Origin: Adhaeribacter arboris
GTDB lineage: Bacteria; Bacteroidota; Bacteroidia; Cytophagales; Hymenobacteraceae
Length of the DNA stretch: 64,000 bases
Assembly (NCBI RefSeq): GCF_003023845.1
Contig: NZ_PYFT01000001.1
Span: forward strand, 992,001-1,056,000
Direction: 5' to 3'
The notes under the pieces were generated by a model. The model did no database searches and was not told where the DNA came from. It was given only the letters and a program-made list of their open reading frames with translations. The stretch's first letter is position 1. The number at the start of each line of letters is the position of its first letter. The position numbers were made by a program, and so were the translations under genes. Positions 26,518-35,838 of the stretch are shown one piece after another.

Positions 26518-29500
26518 ATGAAAAAAAAGCATTTTTTACTAGGGGTTTCAACCGTTTTGTTGCTGTCATTGGGCAGTTGCAGCGAGCCGGATTTGCCTCC
26601 CGAAGTAGAAAAAGCTATGGCCCAGATTCCCGCCAAAATTGATTATAATCTGCACGTAAAACCTATACTTTCCGATCGCTGTTTTGCTTGCCATGGCCCC
26701 GATAAAAACAAGCAAAAAGGCGGATTACGGCTCGATTTAGTTTCGGCCTACAACAAAGAAAATAAGGATACCGGTCGTAAAGCCTTAGTTCCGGGAAACT
26801 TAGCCAAGAGTGAAGTATTTCACCGGATCATTAGTACCGATCCAGAGTATTTAATGCCTACTCCCGAATCGCATTTACAGTTAAACCCGGAAGAAAAAGC
26901 CATTTTAATAAAATGGATAAAAGACGGGGCTGAATACAAACCGCATTGGTCGTTGGTAATGCCCCGGAAAACGGCTTTGCCGGCAGTGAAGAATAAGAGT
27001 TGGGTTAAAAATTCGATTGACCACTTTGTTTTAAGTAAATTAGAAGAAAAAGGTTTAAAACCTAATCCGGAAGCTTCCAAAGAAACACTTATCCGGCGAG
27101 TATCTTTTGATTTAACGGGTTTGCCACCTACCATTTCTGAAATAGACGCTTTTCTGGCGGATAAATCGCCACAGGCTTACGAACGGGTAGTGAACCGCTT
27201 ATTACAATCGCCGCACTTTGGTGAGCGCCTGGCGGTAGATTGGTTGGATGTGGCCCGCTACGCCGATACCCACGGTTATCAGGACGATGGTTTACGCAAT
27301 GCTTACCCCTGGCGCGATTGGGTAATCTCGGCTTTTAACCGCAACCTACCTTACGATAAATTTATTACCTACCAATTAGCCGGTGATTTACTCCCGCAAC
27401 CTACCCGCGAACAATTAATTGCCACCTGTTTTTTACGGAATCATCCGCAGAGTCAGGAAGGCGGGATTGTGGACGAAGAATACCGGAGCGAATACGTGGC
27501 TGACCGGGTGAATACTTTCGGGAAAGCTTTTTTAGCGCATAGTACAGAATGTGCTCGTTGCCACGACCACAAGTACGATCCCATTTCGCATAAAAATTAT
27601 TACGAACTATCCGCTTTTTTTAACAGCAACAACGAAACCGGAGAAATACCTTATACCGGCGAAGCTAGCCCGAGTTTAATCCTTACCAAACCTGAGGCCG
27701 AAGAGAAGCTACGCTTTATTCGGACGCAGTTAAAACCCCTGGAAAATAAAGAGTTACAAACAAGCAATTACGAGCAGAATTTTCAGAAATGGTTACTTTC
27801 TGCCCAAAAAAATCCGGCTAAAGCCGCAACTTCCCAAGTAGGTCTTTTAGGTTATTTTTCATTTGACGAGAAAGAACCCAAAAACAAAATAAAATCGGAA
27901 CTGAACGCCCATTATACCAGCGGCGACAAAGACCGGAACCCGACGGCGTACCCGGGTAAGTTTGGGCAGGCGGTTAAAGTAGATGGCGACATGGGGGTAG
28001 AGTTTAGTAAAGAACTAACTTTCGACCGGCATGAGCCATTTAGTATTAGTGTGTGGGTGAATGTTTTGAAACCAGGTGAGTCAGGTCCACTATTTAATCG
28101 CACGAACGGCGAACTAGATAATTGGCGGGGCTACCTGTGTGGCTTAAATAAAGACGGTACCTTATCTCTGAAATTTGTTCACGTTTATCCGGCTAATGCC
28201 ATGGAGGTGCAAACTGTTCAAAAACTAACTCCTCAAACCTGGCACCATTTAGCGCTTGTATACGATGGCAGCAGCAAAGCCAAGGGTATAAAATTTTACC
28301 TAGATGGTAAACGTACCGAGGTTAAAGTAATTAATGATGACCTGAAACAAAGTTTGTTGTATGCCAAAGACAAAACTAATTGGGGAATTCAAAATTTTAA
28401 ATTGGGTCAGGCTTCTATTAAATCTATTTCGAATGTTGCTTTTGATGAATTCCGAGCTTATAAACGCCAACTTGCGGCTTTAGAAGTAATGCAATTAGCC
28501 GGAGACAAAGATGCTATTCAGAGTTTATTGAAAAATCCGGTTGCCAACTTGAAAACTAAGCAAAAAGATCAACTGCGGGAATATTACTTACTAAACTTCG
28601 ATCCGCAATATGCCGCGCTGCAAAAAGAATTGAGGCAAACCCGCAGCCAGGAGAATGAGGTTCTTACGAATCAGGAAGAGGTAATGGTATACAAAGAATT
28701 ACCAAAAGCCCGCGCCACTTTCATTTTAGACCGGGGTGCTTACGACGCCCAAAAACAACAAGTACACCCGAACACTCCGGAGAAAATATTGGCTTTTAGT
28801 AAAAAACTACCTCCCAACCGGTTAGGATTAGTGAATTGGTTATTAAGTGAGCAACAACCTTTATTCCCAAGGGTGGTAGTAAACCGTTTCTGGCAACAAT
28901 GCTTTGGCCAGGGGATTGTAAAAACGGCCGAAGATTTTGGTAATCAGGGCGATTTACCTACTCATCCGGAATTGTTGGATTATTTAGCCGTTACTTTCCG
29001 GGAAAGTAACTGGAACGTGAAAGCTTTGTTAAAAACAATAGTACTATCGGCTACTTACCGGCAATCATCGGTACCTACAACAGAAAACAAAACGAAAGAT
29101 CCCGATAACAAATTATACAGCCGGGCGCCTTCTTACCGGATGTCCGCCGAAATGATTCGCGACAATGCTTTAGCGGCGAGTGGTTTGTTAACGCAAAAAG
29201 TAGGGGGAAAGAGTGTATTCCCTTATCAACCTGCCGGAATATGGGAAGCTTTGGCCACTCGAAATGCTACCCATTACGAAACCAGCAAAGGGCCGGATTT
29301 GTACCGGCGGAGCTTATATACCGTTTGGAAACGGAGTTCTCCCCACCCGGCCATGATTAATTTTGACGTACCCGACCGGTACATGTGCAGCGTGCGCCGC
29401 CAGAAAACCAGTACGCCTTTACAAGCTTTGGTGCTGATGAATGACGTACAGTACGTGGAAGCTGCCCGCATTTTAGGGGAGAGAATGATACGGGAAGGAG

Positions 29501-29760
29501 GCTCTAAGCCGGAGCAACGCATTACGTATGCCTTCCGGGCTTTAACTAGCCGCAGGCCTAGGGCGAATGAATTAGCTATTTTAGAGGATTTATATCAGCA
29601 AGAATACGCTGATTTTGCTAAGGATCAGGAGCTTACGGAAAAATTGCTACGGGAAGGAGAGTACCCCCGTGATAAAAAATTACCGGCCGCGGAGGTAGCT
29701 ACCTGCGCTGTGGTGGCTAATACTCTCATGAATTTTGATGAATTTGTAATTAAGCGTTAA
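26518..29760 (+). CDS. Cytochrome-domain lipoprotein with DUF1549, LamG-like and DUF1553 (PSD1) domains
   Basis: From ATG at 26518 the protein has 1080 residues; a TTG 14 codons upstream overlaps the preceding gene and is less likely. The lipobox LSLGSC puts the lipid on Cys21. A haem-type motif CFACH lies at 55-59. DUF1549 follows (WVKNSIDHFVLSKLEEKGLK at about 160, then LAVDWLDVARYADTHGYQDD), with ECARCHDHKYDPI as a second CxxCH motif near residue 347. A concanavalin/LamG-like insertion lies at about 440-660 (PFSISVWVNVLKPGESG). DUF1553 closes the protein (NRFWQQCFGQGIVKTAEDFG). The architecture is a Planctomycetes hallmark also found in Bacteroidota; its role is unproven. Confidence 0.83.
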   Translation: MKKKHFLLGVSTVLLLSLGSCSEPDLPPEVEKAMAQIPAKIDYNLHVKPILSDRCFACHGPDKNKQKGGLRLDLVSAYNKENKDTGRKALVPGNLAKSEVFHRIISTDPEYLMPTPESHLQLNPEEKAILIKWIKDGAEYKPHWSLVMPRKTALPAVKNKSWVKNSIDHFVLSKLEEKGLKPNPEASKETLIRRVSFDLTGLPPTISEIDAFLADKSPQAYERVVNRLLQSPHFGERLAVDWLDVARYADTHGYQDDGLRNAYPWRDWVISAFNRNLPYDKFITYQLAGDLLPQPTREQLIATCFLRNHPQSQEGGIVDEEYRSEYVADRVNTFGKAFLAHSTECARCHDHKYDPISHKNYYELSAFFNSNNETGEIPYTGEASPSLILTKPEAEEKLRFIRTQLKPLENKELQTSNYEQNFQKWLLSAQKNPAKAATSQVGLLGYFSFDEKEPKNKIKSELNAHYTSGDKDRNPTAYPGKFGQAVKVDGDMGVEFSKELTFDRHEPFSISVWVNVLKPGESGPLFNRTNGELDNWRGYLCGLNKDGTLSLKFVHVYPANAMEVQTVQKLTPQTWHHLALVYDGSSKAKGIKFYLDGKRTEVKVINDDLKQSLLYAKDKTNWGIQNFKLGQASIKSISNVAFDEFRAYKRQLAALEVMQLAGDKDAIQSLLKNPVANLKTKQKDQLREYYLLNFDPQYAALQKELRQTRSQENEVLTNQEEVMVYKELPKARATFILDRGAYDAQKQQVHPNTPEKILAFSKKLPPNRLGLVNWLLSEQQPLFPRVVVNRFWQQCFGQGIVKTAEDFGNQGDLPTHPELLDYLAVTFRESNWNVKALLKTIVLSATYRQSSVPTTENKTKDPDNKLYSRAPSYRMSAEMIRDNALAASGLLTQKVGGKSVFPYQPAGIWEALATRNATHYETSKGPDLYRRSLYTVWKRSSPHPAMINFDVPDRYMCSVRRQKTSTPLQALVLMNDVQYVEAARILGERMIREGGSKPEQRITYAFRALTSRRPRANELAILEDLYQQEYADFAKDQELTEKLLREGEYPRDKKLPAAEVATCAVVANTLMNFDEFVIKR

Positions 29761-29771
29761 GTATATCGGCT

Positions 29772-31220
29772 ATGTGTCATTACCACCATCACCAGCAAGT
29801 TGCCAGCCAGATGAACCGGCGGGAATTTTTAACCCGCACTAGTTTGGCCGGAGTAGGACTAGCGGCACTATCCTCGCTGCTGCCGCAGAGCGTTTTTGCT
29901 GATACCAATCCGAAACCGGTTTTGCCGCATTTTGCTCCTAAAGCGAAGCGCATTATTTATTTATTTCAGAGTGGCGGTCCCTCGCAGTTAGAATTATTCG
30001 ATTATAAACCTAAGCTGCAGCAGTTATTTGGGCAAGAATTACCCGCTTCTATTCGGGGTAACCAGCGCTTAACGGGCATGACTTCAAACCAAAAATCATT
30101 TCCCTTAGCCATGGGTAAGTTTGAATTTGCGCAGCACGGTAAAAGCCGCGCCTGGGTTTCGGACTTGTTGCCGCATACGGCTAAAATAGTAGATGAGCTC
30201 TGCTTTATAAAATCCATGCACACCGAAGCCATTAACCACGACCCGGCCGTTACCTTTATTCAAACGGGTAGTCAGCAAGCCGGCCGGCCAAGTTTTGGCT
30301 CGTGGCTGAGTTATGGTTTAGGTAGCGAAAATCAAAATTTACCGGCTTTTGTGGTATTATTATCCCGGGCCAGAGAAGGAGATCAACCGTTGTATGCCAA
30401 ACTTTGGGGCAATGGATTCTTACCTTCGGAACACCAGGGGGTTATATTCCGATCGGGCGATAATCCCGTTTACTATTTGAACAATCCGGGCGGTATGGAT
30501 AAAGTAAGCCGCCGCCGCATGCTCGATCATTTGGCCAAGTTGCACCAAGCGCAAGTCAAACACGTACTCGACGAGGAGATAAATTCCCGGATTTCGCAGT
30601 ACGAAATGGCCTACCGAATGCAAAGTTCGGTACCGGCTACGCTGGATATTAGCAAAGAACCCGAGTACATTTATAGCCTATACGGCGAAGAATCGAAAAA
30701 ACCCGGCACGTTCGCGGCTAATTGTTTGCTAGCCCGTCGGCTCATTGAAAAAGATGTGCGCTTTGTGCAATTATATCACCAAGGCTGGGATCAGCACGGC
30801 AATTTACCGAATGATATAAAATTAATGGCTAAATCCGTGGACCAAGCTTCCGCAGCACTTATTCAAGATTTAAAACAACGCGGCTTACTGGATGAAACTT
30901 TGGTCATCTGGGGCGGCGAGTTCGGGCGAACCAATTACTCCCAAGGGAAATTAACGCCTGAGAATTATGGTCGCGATCATCATCCCCGTTGTTATACCAT
31001 TTTTATGGCCGGTGCCGGAATAAAAAAAGGATTTACTTACGGCGAAACCGATGAATTCGGTTATAATATCGTGAAGAACCCGGTTCATGTGCACGATTTT
31101 CAGGCTACGGTTTTGCATTTATTAGGTATTGATCACGAGCAATTAATTTTCAAAAACCAAGGCCGCCGTTACCGCCTGACGGATGTAGCCGGGAAAGTAG
31201 TAAAAGATGTTCTGGCTTAA
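29772..31220 (+). CDS. DUF1501 protein, Tat-exported, sulfatase-like fold
   Basis: The 482-residue protein carries a Tat signal: NRREFLTRTSLAGVGLAALS with the twin arginines near residues 16-17. The first Met gives a His-rich extension (CHYHHHQQ) that homologues often have; a start at the Met just before NRREFL (29811) is the alternative. DUF1501 proteins have an alkaline-phosphatase/sulfatase-like fold; visible family features are YLFQSGGPSQLELFDYKP, GWDQHGNLP, and VIWGGEFGRTNYSQGK followed by GRDHHPRCYT, candidate metal ligands. It is the last gene of the three-gene set with the two cytochrome-domain proteins, a pairing that is conserved. Substrate unknown. Confidence 0.85.
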   Translation: MCHYHHHQQVASQMNRREFLTRTSLAGVGLAALSSLLPQSVFADTNPKPVLPHFAPKAKRIIYLFQSGGPSQLELFDYKPKLQQLFGQELPASIRGNQRLTGMTSNQKSFPLAMGKFEFAQHGKSRAWVSDLLPHTAKIVDELCFIKSMHTEAINHDPAVTFIQTGSQQAGRPSFGSWLSYGLGSENQNLPAFVVLLSRAREGDQPLYAKLWGNGFLPSEHQGVIFRSGDNPVYYLNNPGGMDKVSRRRMLDHLAKLHQAQVKHVLDEEINSRISQYEMAYRMQSSVPATLDISKEPEYIYSLYGEESKKPGTFAANCLLARRLIEKDVRFVQLYHQGWDQHGNLPNDIKLMAKSVDQASAALIQDLKQRGLLDETLVIWGGEFGRTNYSQGKLTPENYGRDHHPRCYTIFMAGAGIKKGFTYGETDEFGYNIVKNPVHVHDFQATVLHLLGIDHEQLIFKNQGRRYRLTDVAGKVVKDVLA

Positions 31221-31242
31221 GTAAGAAGTTAAGTTTCTAATT

Positions 31243-31288
31243 ATAAACAAAGAAGTAGGAAATAAATAGTACTTACTTCTTTGTTTAT
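31243..31288. terminator. Bidirectional terminator between convergent genes
   Basis: ATAAACAAAGAAGTA (31243-31257) and TACTTCTTTGTTTAT (31274-31288) form a perfect 15-bp stem with a 16-base loop, midway between the ends of the DUF1501 gene and the DUF6702 gene. It is AT-rich and lacks a long T-run. Confidence 0.6.
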
Positions 31289-31337
31289 ATCTACCTTGAA
31301 GATTATTGTTCAGGATTAGTTTAAATTGAATCCATCT

Positions 31338-31823
31338 TTAAAAAGTAAAAGTGTAGCGGCTTTCCGGGTTATCCAGCTTTGTACTCTGCCGCTGTTTGCC
31401 AATGGTTACGTGTACCAAGTTTTGCTGCTCCGGATGTTGGTCAAATAGAATAGCATCTTGAATTTCCAATCGTTTAACCGGTGTCGTTTGAGGTGCTTCC
31501 AGGTAACACCAGGCGGCATCTTCTTCAATTTCATAACCCAAGTACTTCAGCTTTACTAATTTGCCGTCAACCCGCAGTTGCAGTTGTTGTTGGAGGTAAT
31601 CCGCTATTAAATTATTTATTTGTTTTTGGTCGGTTGGTTTTAGAATGTTAATCTGAACTTTGTATTTTTTTTCCAGAGTTTTTTCTAAATCATCAAAAAA
31701 TATCCGGCTGCTGATTTCCAGATTTTTGCTTTTTTCGTTTTGGCGGATCTCGGTTATACTCACGAAAAAAGGATGAAAAACAGAACTTAAATAAAGGAAG
31801 GAAACATAAATATACGATAGCAT
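31338..31823 (-). CDS. DUF6702 family protein
   Basis: A 161-residue protein with a hydrophobic N-terminus (MLSYIYVSFLYLSS) followed by HPFFVSITEIRQNEKSKNLEISSRIFFDDLE, the signature start of the DUF6702 family of Bacteroidota, and ending in LDNPESRYTFTF, also typical. Proteins of this family are exported and have no assigned function. It is divergent from the HupE/UreJ-like gene with a gap of 68 bases, and the pair plus the M1 peptidase occur together in related genomes, so a shared role is possible. Start by the first Met before the hydrophobic segment. Confidence 0.8.
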   Translation of the reverse strand: MLSYIYVSFLYLSSVFHPFFVSITEIRQNEKSKNLEISSRIFFDDLEKTLEKKYKVQINILKPTDQKQINNLIADYLQQQLQLRVDGKLVKLKYLGYEIEEDAAWCYLEAPQTTPVKRLEIQDAILFDQHPEQQNLVHVTIGKQRQSTKLDNPESRYTFTF

Positions 31824-31891
31824 AGCCCAAGCAAATCCGGGAAAATACCGGCATTCTCTTTAATTTAACGCCAAAATACGAAAAGAAATTC

Positions 31892-32479
31892 ATGCAGGAT
31901 TTTTCTTTATACTTCTCGTTAGGCTGGGAGCATATTTTAGATTGGCAAGGCTACGACCATATTTTGTTTGTATGTGCTTTGTGCGGCATTTATGTTTGGC
32001 GCGATGGGCGAAAAGTTTTAGTACTGGTTACTGCTTTTACCCTGGGTCATTCGGTAACATTGGCCTTAAGCGTGTTAAATATCATCCGGATACCAACTGC
32101 TCTTATTGAATTTCTGATTCCGGTTACGATTGTAGCTACTTGTTTGGGTAATATCTTCCGAAAAAAAACGTCGGCTTGGTCCATTCGGTTCAACTACTTT
32201 TTGGCTCTATTTTTCGGTTTCATTCACGGTTTAGGTTTTTCCAACTATTTAAAAAGTTTATTGGGTCGTAATTCCAACATTATCGCGGAATTATTTAGTT
32301 TTAACCTGGGTTTAGAAATGGGTCAACTAATTATTGTATTTACAATTCTCTTTTTATCTTTTATCTTTACCGAAGTCGGGAAAGCACCCCGGCGGGAATG
32401 GAATTTATTTTTATCATCGGCTATTTTGGGGATTGCATTCACCATGGCCCTGGAACGTCTGGCCGTTCTTTTGAATTAA
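31892..32479 (+). CDS. HupE/UreJ-like membrane protein
   Basis: A 195-residue integral membrane protein with five or six helices. GWEHILDWQGYDHILFVCAL near the N-terminus and VTAFTLGHSVTLALS carry the conserved His and Asp residues of the HupE/UreJ_2 family, and FGFIHGLGFSNYL is the second signature. Classical members are thought to move nickel or cobalt, but this subgroup is common in Bacteroidota without hydrogenase or urease genes, and none is present here, so metal specificity is open. Followed 16 bases later by the M1 peptidase gene, suggesting co-transcription. Confidence 0.82.
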   Translation: MQDFSLYFSLGWEHILDWQGYDHILFVCALCGIYVWRDGRKVLVLVTAFTLGHSVTLALSVLNIIRIPTALIEFLIPVTIVATCLGNIFRKKTSAWSIRFNYFLALFFGFIHGLGFSNYLKSLLGRNSNIIAELFSFNLGLEMGQLIIVFTILFLSFIFTEVGKAPRREWNLFLSSAILGIAFTMALERLAVLLN

Positions 32480-32495
32480 CTGCTTATCCAATTAA

Positions 32496-34850
32496 ATGAA
32501 AAATTGCTTTTTAACCTTACTCTTTATCACTGGTCTGAGTGTACCAGTCTGGGCACAAACGCAGAATAATCCGGAATCGAACCACGGGAACAAATTTGAA
32601 CAGCTCGGCACTATTATTCAGGACCCGAATATGTACCGTTCGGCGTCTGGCGCTCCCGGCCCCCGTTATTGGCAGCAACGCGCCGATTACGAAATAGACG
32701 TGGCACTCGACGATGAAAAACAACGGATCACGGGTTCTGAAACCGTAACCTACTACAATAATTCTCCCGACCCGCTTACTTACATCTGGCTGCAGCTCGA
32801 CGAAAACGAGCATAATCCCAAGAGCGACAACCAAAAGTTCGACGAGAGTAGCATGAAAGACAAAATGTCGATTGCGGATGTGCAAGCCATTATGGGCCAT
32901 AATCAGGATTTAGGGGTAAAGATCCAGAAATTAACTGATGGCAGCGGTAAAGCTTTAAAATATACCATCAACCAAACCATGTTGCGCATTGAGCTGCCGA
33001 AAACTTTGAAACCCGGCGAGCGCTTCAAGTTCAAAGTAAACTGGAATTATACTATTTCGGATAGGATGACCATTGGCGGCCGCGGCGGTTACGAGTATTT
33101 TGCCGAAGATGGTAATTATTTGTACACCATTGCCCAGTGGTACCCACGCTTGGCGGTTTATTCCGATTTTCAGGGCTGGCAGAACAAGCAATTTACCGGC
33201 CGGGGAGAGTTTGCTTTAACTTTTGGTAATTTTAAAGTAAATATAACCGTTCCCGCCGATCACGTGGTAGGCGCTACCGGTGAATGTCAAAATTATAGCA
33301 AAATATTAACTCCGGCGCAATACAAACGCTGGAACCAAGCTAAATCTGCTACCTCGCCCATTGAAATAGTTACGTTAGCTGAAGTAAAACAAACCATGAA
33401 AAGCAAATCCCAGAAGCAGAAAACCTGGACTTACGTGGCCAGTAATGTGCGGGATTTTGCCTTTGTGTCGTCGCGGCGGATTGTATGGGATGCTATGGGC
33501 ACTAACGTAGAAGGTAAAAAAGTTATGGCCATGTCTTACTATGGTCCGGAAGCTTACCCGCTTTACAACCGTTATTCCACCAAAGTAGTGGCGCATACCT
33601 TAAAATCCTATTCAAAGCACAGTATTGCTTATCCGTACCCGGTGGCCATTTCGGTAGAAGCGGCCAACGGCATGGAATACCCGATGATTTGCTTTAATTA
33701 CGGCCGGGCCGAAAAAGACGGCACCTATTCCGAAGCAACAAAATACGGAATGATCGGGGTAATTATTCACGAAGTAGGTCATAACTTCTTCCCGATGATT
33801 GTGAACTCCGACGAACGGCAGTGGACCTGGATGGACGAAGGTTTAAACACCTTTTTACAATATTTAGCGGAACAGGAATGGGATAACAACTACCCGTCGC
33901 AACGCGGGCCGGCGCATAAAATTGCCGATTACATGCGCTTACCCAAAGATCAGTTAGAACCCATCATGACAAACTCCGAAAACATTGTGCGTTTCGGACC
34001 AAATGCGTACGCTAAACCCGCAACAGCTTTAAATATTCTGCGTGAAACGGTAATGGGCCGCGAGTTGTTCGATTACGCTTTTAAACAATATGCCCGTCGC
34101 TGGGCCTTTAAACATCCTACCCCCGCCGATTTTTTCCGGACCATGGAAGATGCTTCCGCCGTGGATTTAGATTGGTTCTGGCGGGGCTGGTTTTACGGCA
34201 TTGATCCGGTAGATATAGCTATTTCCAATGTAAAGTATTACCGTCTGGATACTAAAAATCCGGAAGTAGAGAATCTGGAAGCAAAAGTTACCCGCGAAAA
34301 AACCGAATACAACATTGGCCGCGAGCGCAACCGCCAGGAGGGAACCAAGTTTGCCGTAGAGCAAGATACATCGTTACAGGATTTTTATAATAAATGGGAT
34401 AGATTTGCGGTAACGCCAGCATCCCGTTCTGCCTTTAACGAGTTTTATGCCGGCCTTACTCCCGAGGAAAAAGCCTTGTACGACAGCAAAACTAACTTCT
34501 ACGAAGTAGAGTTTACTAACTTAGGTGGTTTAGTAATGCCGTTAATTTTGGAATGGACTTATGCTGATGGCAGCAAAGAAACGGAACGCATTTCAGCGTA
34601 TATCTGGCGCAAAAACGAACAGAAGATTACAAAGGTATTTGCGAAAGCTAAAGAAGTGAAAAGTCTGCGTTTAGATCCTTATCGCGAAACCGGCGACATT
34701 GAAGAAAACAACAATGCCTGGCCCGCCGAGTACACACCTTCTAAATTTGAATTGTTCAAGCAGAAAACAACTCCCCGTGGTTCTTCAACCGGACCAAATC
34801 CTATGCAGCAGAACAGCCAAAAACCTACTCAAAACCAGGTAGGTCAATAA
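32496..34850 (+). CDS. M1 family zinc metallopeptidase, exported
   Basis: A 784-residue protein with a signal peptide (LTLLFITGLSVPVWAQ, cleavage after WAQ region). The N-terminal beta domain of M1 enzymes covers about 55-260. The zinc motif HEVGH starts at His425, followed by NFFPMIVNSDERQWTWMDEGLNTF with the third ligand Glu; the usual GAMEN exopeptidase motif is replaced by NGMEYPM, so strict aminopeptidase activity is not assured. The C-terminal 30 residues are Gln/Asn/Pro-rich and disordered. Probably periplasmic, acting on peptides. The gene follows HupE/UreJ closely and ends at a strong terminator. Confidence 0.9.
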   Translation: MKNCFLTLLFITGLSVPVWAQTQNNPESNHGNKFEQLGTIIQDPNMYRSASGAPGPRYWQQRADYEIDVALDDEKQRITGSETVTYYNNSPDPLTYIWLQLDENEHNPKSDNQKFDESSMKDKMSIADVQAIMGHNQDLGVKIQKLTDGSGKALKYTINQTMLRIELPKTLKPGERFKFKVNWNYTISDRMTIGGRGGYEYFAEDGNYLYTIAQWYPRLAVYSDFQGWQNKQFTGRGEFALTFGNFKVNITVPADHVVGATGECQNYSKILTPAQYKRWNQAKSATSPIEIVTLAEVKQTMKSKSQKQKTWTYVASNVRDFAFVSSRRIVWDAMGTNVEGKKVMAMSYYGPEAYPLYNRYSTKVVAHTLKSYSKHSIAYPYPVAISVEAANGMEYPMICFNYGRAEKDGTYSEATKYGMIGVIIHEVGHNFFPMIVNSDERQWTWMDEGLNTFLQYLAEQEWDNNYPSQRGPAHKIADYMRLPKDQLEPIMTNSENIVRFGPNAYAKPATALNILRETVMGRELFDYAFKQYARRWAFKHPTPADFFRTMEDASAVDLDWFWRGWFYGIDPVDIAISNVKYYRLDTKNPEVENLEAKVTREKTEYNIGRERNRQEGTKFAVEQDTSLQDFYNKWDRFAVTPASRSAFNEFYAGLTPEEKALYDSKTNFYEVEFTNLGGLVMPLILEWTYADGSKETERISAYIWRKNEQKITKVFAKAKEVKSLRLDPYRETGDIEENNNAWPAEYTPSKFELFKQKTTPRGSSTGPNPMQQNSQKPTQNQVGQ

Positions 34851-34875
34851 AGAAAGCCTTTCCATTAGAATAATT

Positions 34876-34923
34876 AAAAAGCTCCCGCTCCGAAATTTTA
34901 AAATCTGGGCGGGAGCTTTTTTT
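34876..34923 (+). terminator. Intrinsic terminator after M1 peptidase
   Basis: AAAAAGCTCCCGC and GCGGGAGCTTTTTTT form a 13-bp GC-rich stem around a 20-base loop, 25 bases after the stop. The A-run lets it also serve the convergent reductase gene. Confidence 0.88.
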
Positions 34924-34963
34924 AAATGGAAGCTTCCTTGAACTGTTAATGGAGTTCTTTTAA

Positions 34964-35491
34964 TTAAGAAGATACTTTTTCTAAATAAAGCATTACTAAC
35001 CCGTTTTCATAAACTTGGTGCTGCGTTAATACTAAATTTTGCTGCTTCCGAACTTCCGGTAATAACTCAATTCCTTCCCCTAAAATTATAGGTATAAAGG
35101 CTATATAATACGAATCTATCAAACCGGCATCGTGCAGTAAAGTATTTATTTCACCGCCACCCACTAACCATATATCTTTACCTTCTTGTTGAAGCAAATC
35201 TTTTACAAATTCTACCGGGTTCTGACTAATTAGTTGTACCGCCGGAATCTGCGGCTTGGTTACGTCGCGGGTAAAAACGTAGGTTGTCTTACCCTCATAG
35301 GGCCATTCTCCTAGCTTTAAGCAAACTTCGTAAGTTTTGTAGCCCATTACCAAGGTATCTATTTCCGCTAAGAAATTCTGATAGCCATAGTCTTCCCCAG
35401 CATTTGGGTCAGGTAACCAATCTACGGAATCATCCTTACGGGCAATTTTACCATCCAGGCTGGTAGCAATATACAATTTCAGTTTTCTCAT
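34964..35491 (-). CDS. RibD C-terminal/dihydrofolate-reductase-fold reductase
   Basis: A 175-residue cytoplasmic protein with the DHFR-like fold of RibD C-terminal domain proteins: KLKLYIATSLDGKIARKDDSVDWL at the start, DTLVMGYKTYEVCLKLGEWPYEGKTTYVFTR split over residues 45-75, and IWLVGGGEINTLLHDAGLID for the NADPH loop. Stand-alone members are often annotated as dihydrofolate reductase family or deaminase-reductase; real folate activity is unlikely because the usual DHFR substrate residues are not evident. Single gene, convergent with the M1 peptidase. Substrate unknown. Confidence 0.85.
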   Translation of the reverse strand: MRKLKLYIATSLDGKIARKDDSVDWLPDPNAGEDYGYQNFLAEIDTLVMGYKTYEVCLKLGEWPYEGKTTYVFTRDVTKPQIPAVQLISQNPVEFVKDLLQQEGKDIWLVGGGEINTLLHDAGLIDSYYIAFIPIILGEGIELLPEVRKQQNLVLTQHQVYENGLVMLYLEKVSS

Positions 35492-35838
35492 AAAAGGGTT
35501 TACGTTTAAGATTATGCAAAATCAAATTGCAAGCTTTTTATAAATAATTGATAGTCAAAATTTAAACAAGAAGTACAAGTGGTTCATTACAGATATTTGT
35601 CTTAACAATTTTAAAATTTTATTATATTGAGGCTTAATAATTTATTTTTTATTGACGGCTACCCCAACTTTAGAAAGCTATAGCTGTTAAAATGCAGGAG
35701 TGAGTATTTGTTGATACAATCTATTCTTGTGATTTGGGAGCTATTCGTACTATTTACTTATTCTTGGTTGAAAATATAGGTGCTCTTACACTAATAAATG
35801 CACAGCTAGTTCTCCCAGCTAAGCTGTTACCCTAAAAA
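35492..35838. other. AT-rich region upstream of glycosylation operon
   Basis: No gene seen. TTGATACAAT at 35711-35720 is the same ten-base word as half of the inverted repeat upstream of the fructan locus (47709-47718); this may be chance. Promoters for both divergent neighbours should lie here. Confidence 0.35.

Noticed and set aside
35711-35720. TTGATACAAT shared with the fructan operator candidate.
   Set aside because: A single AT-rich ten-base match without the inverted partner is likely chance.
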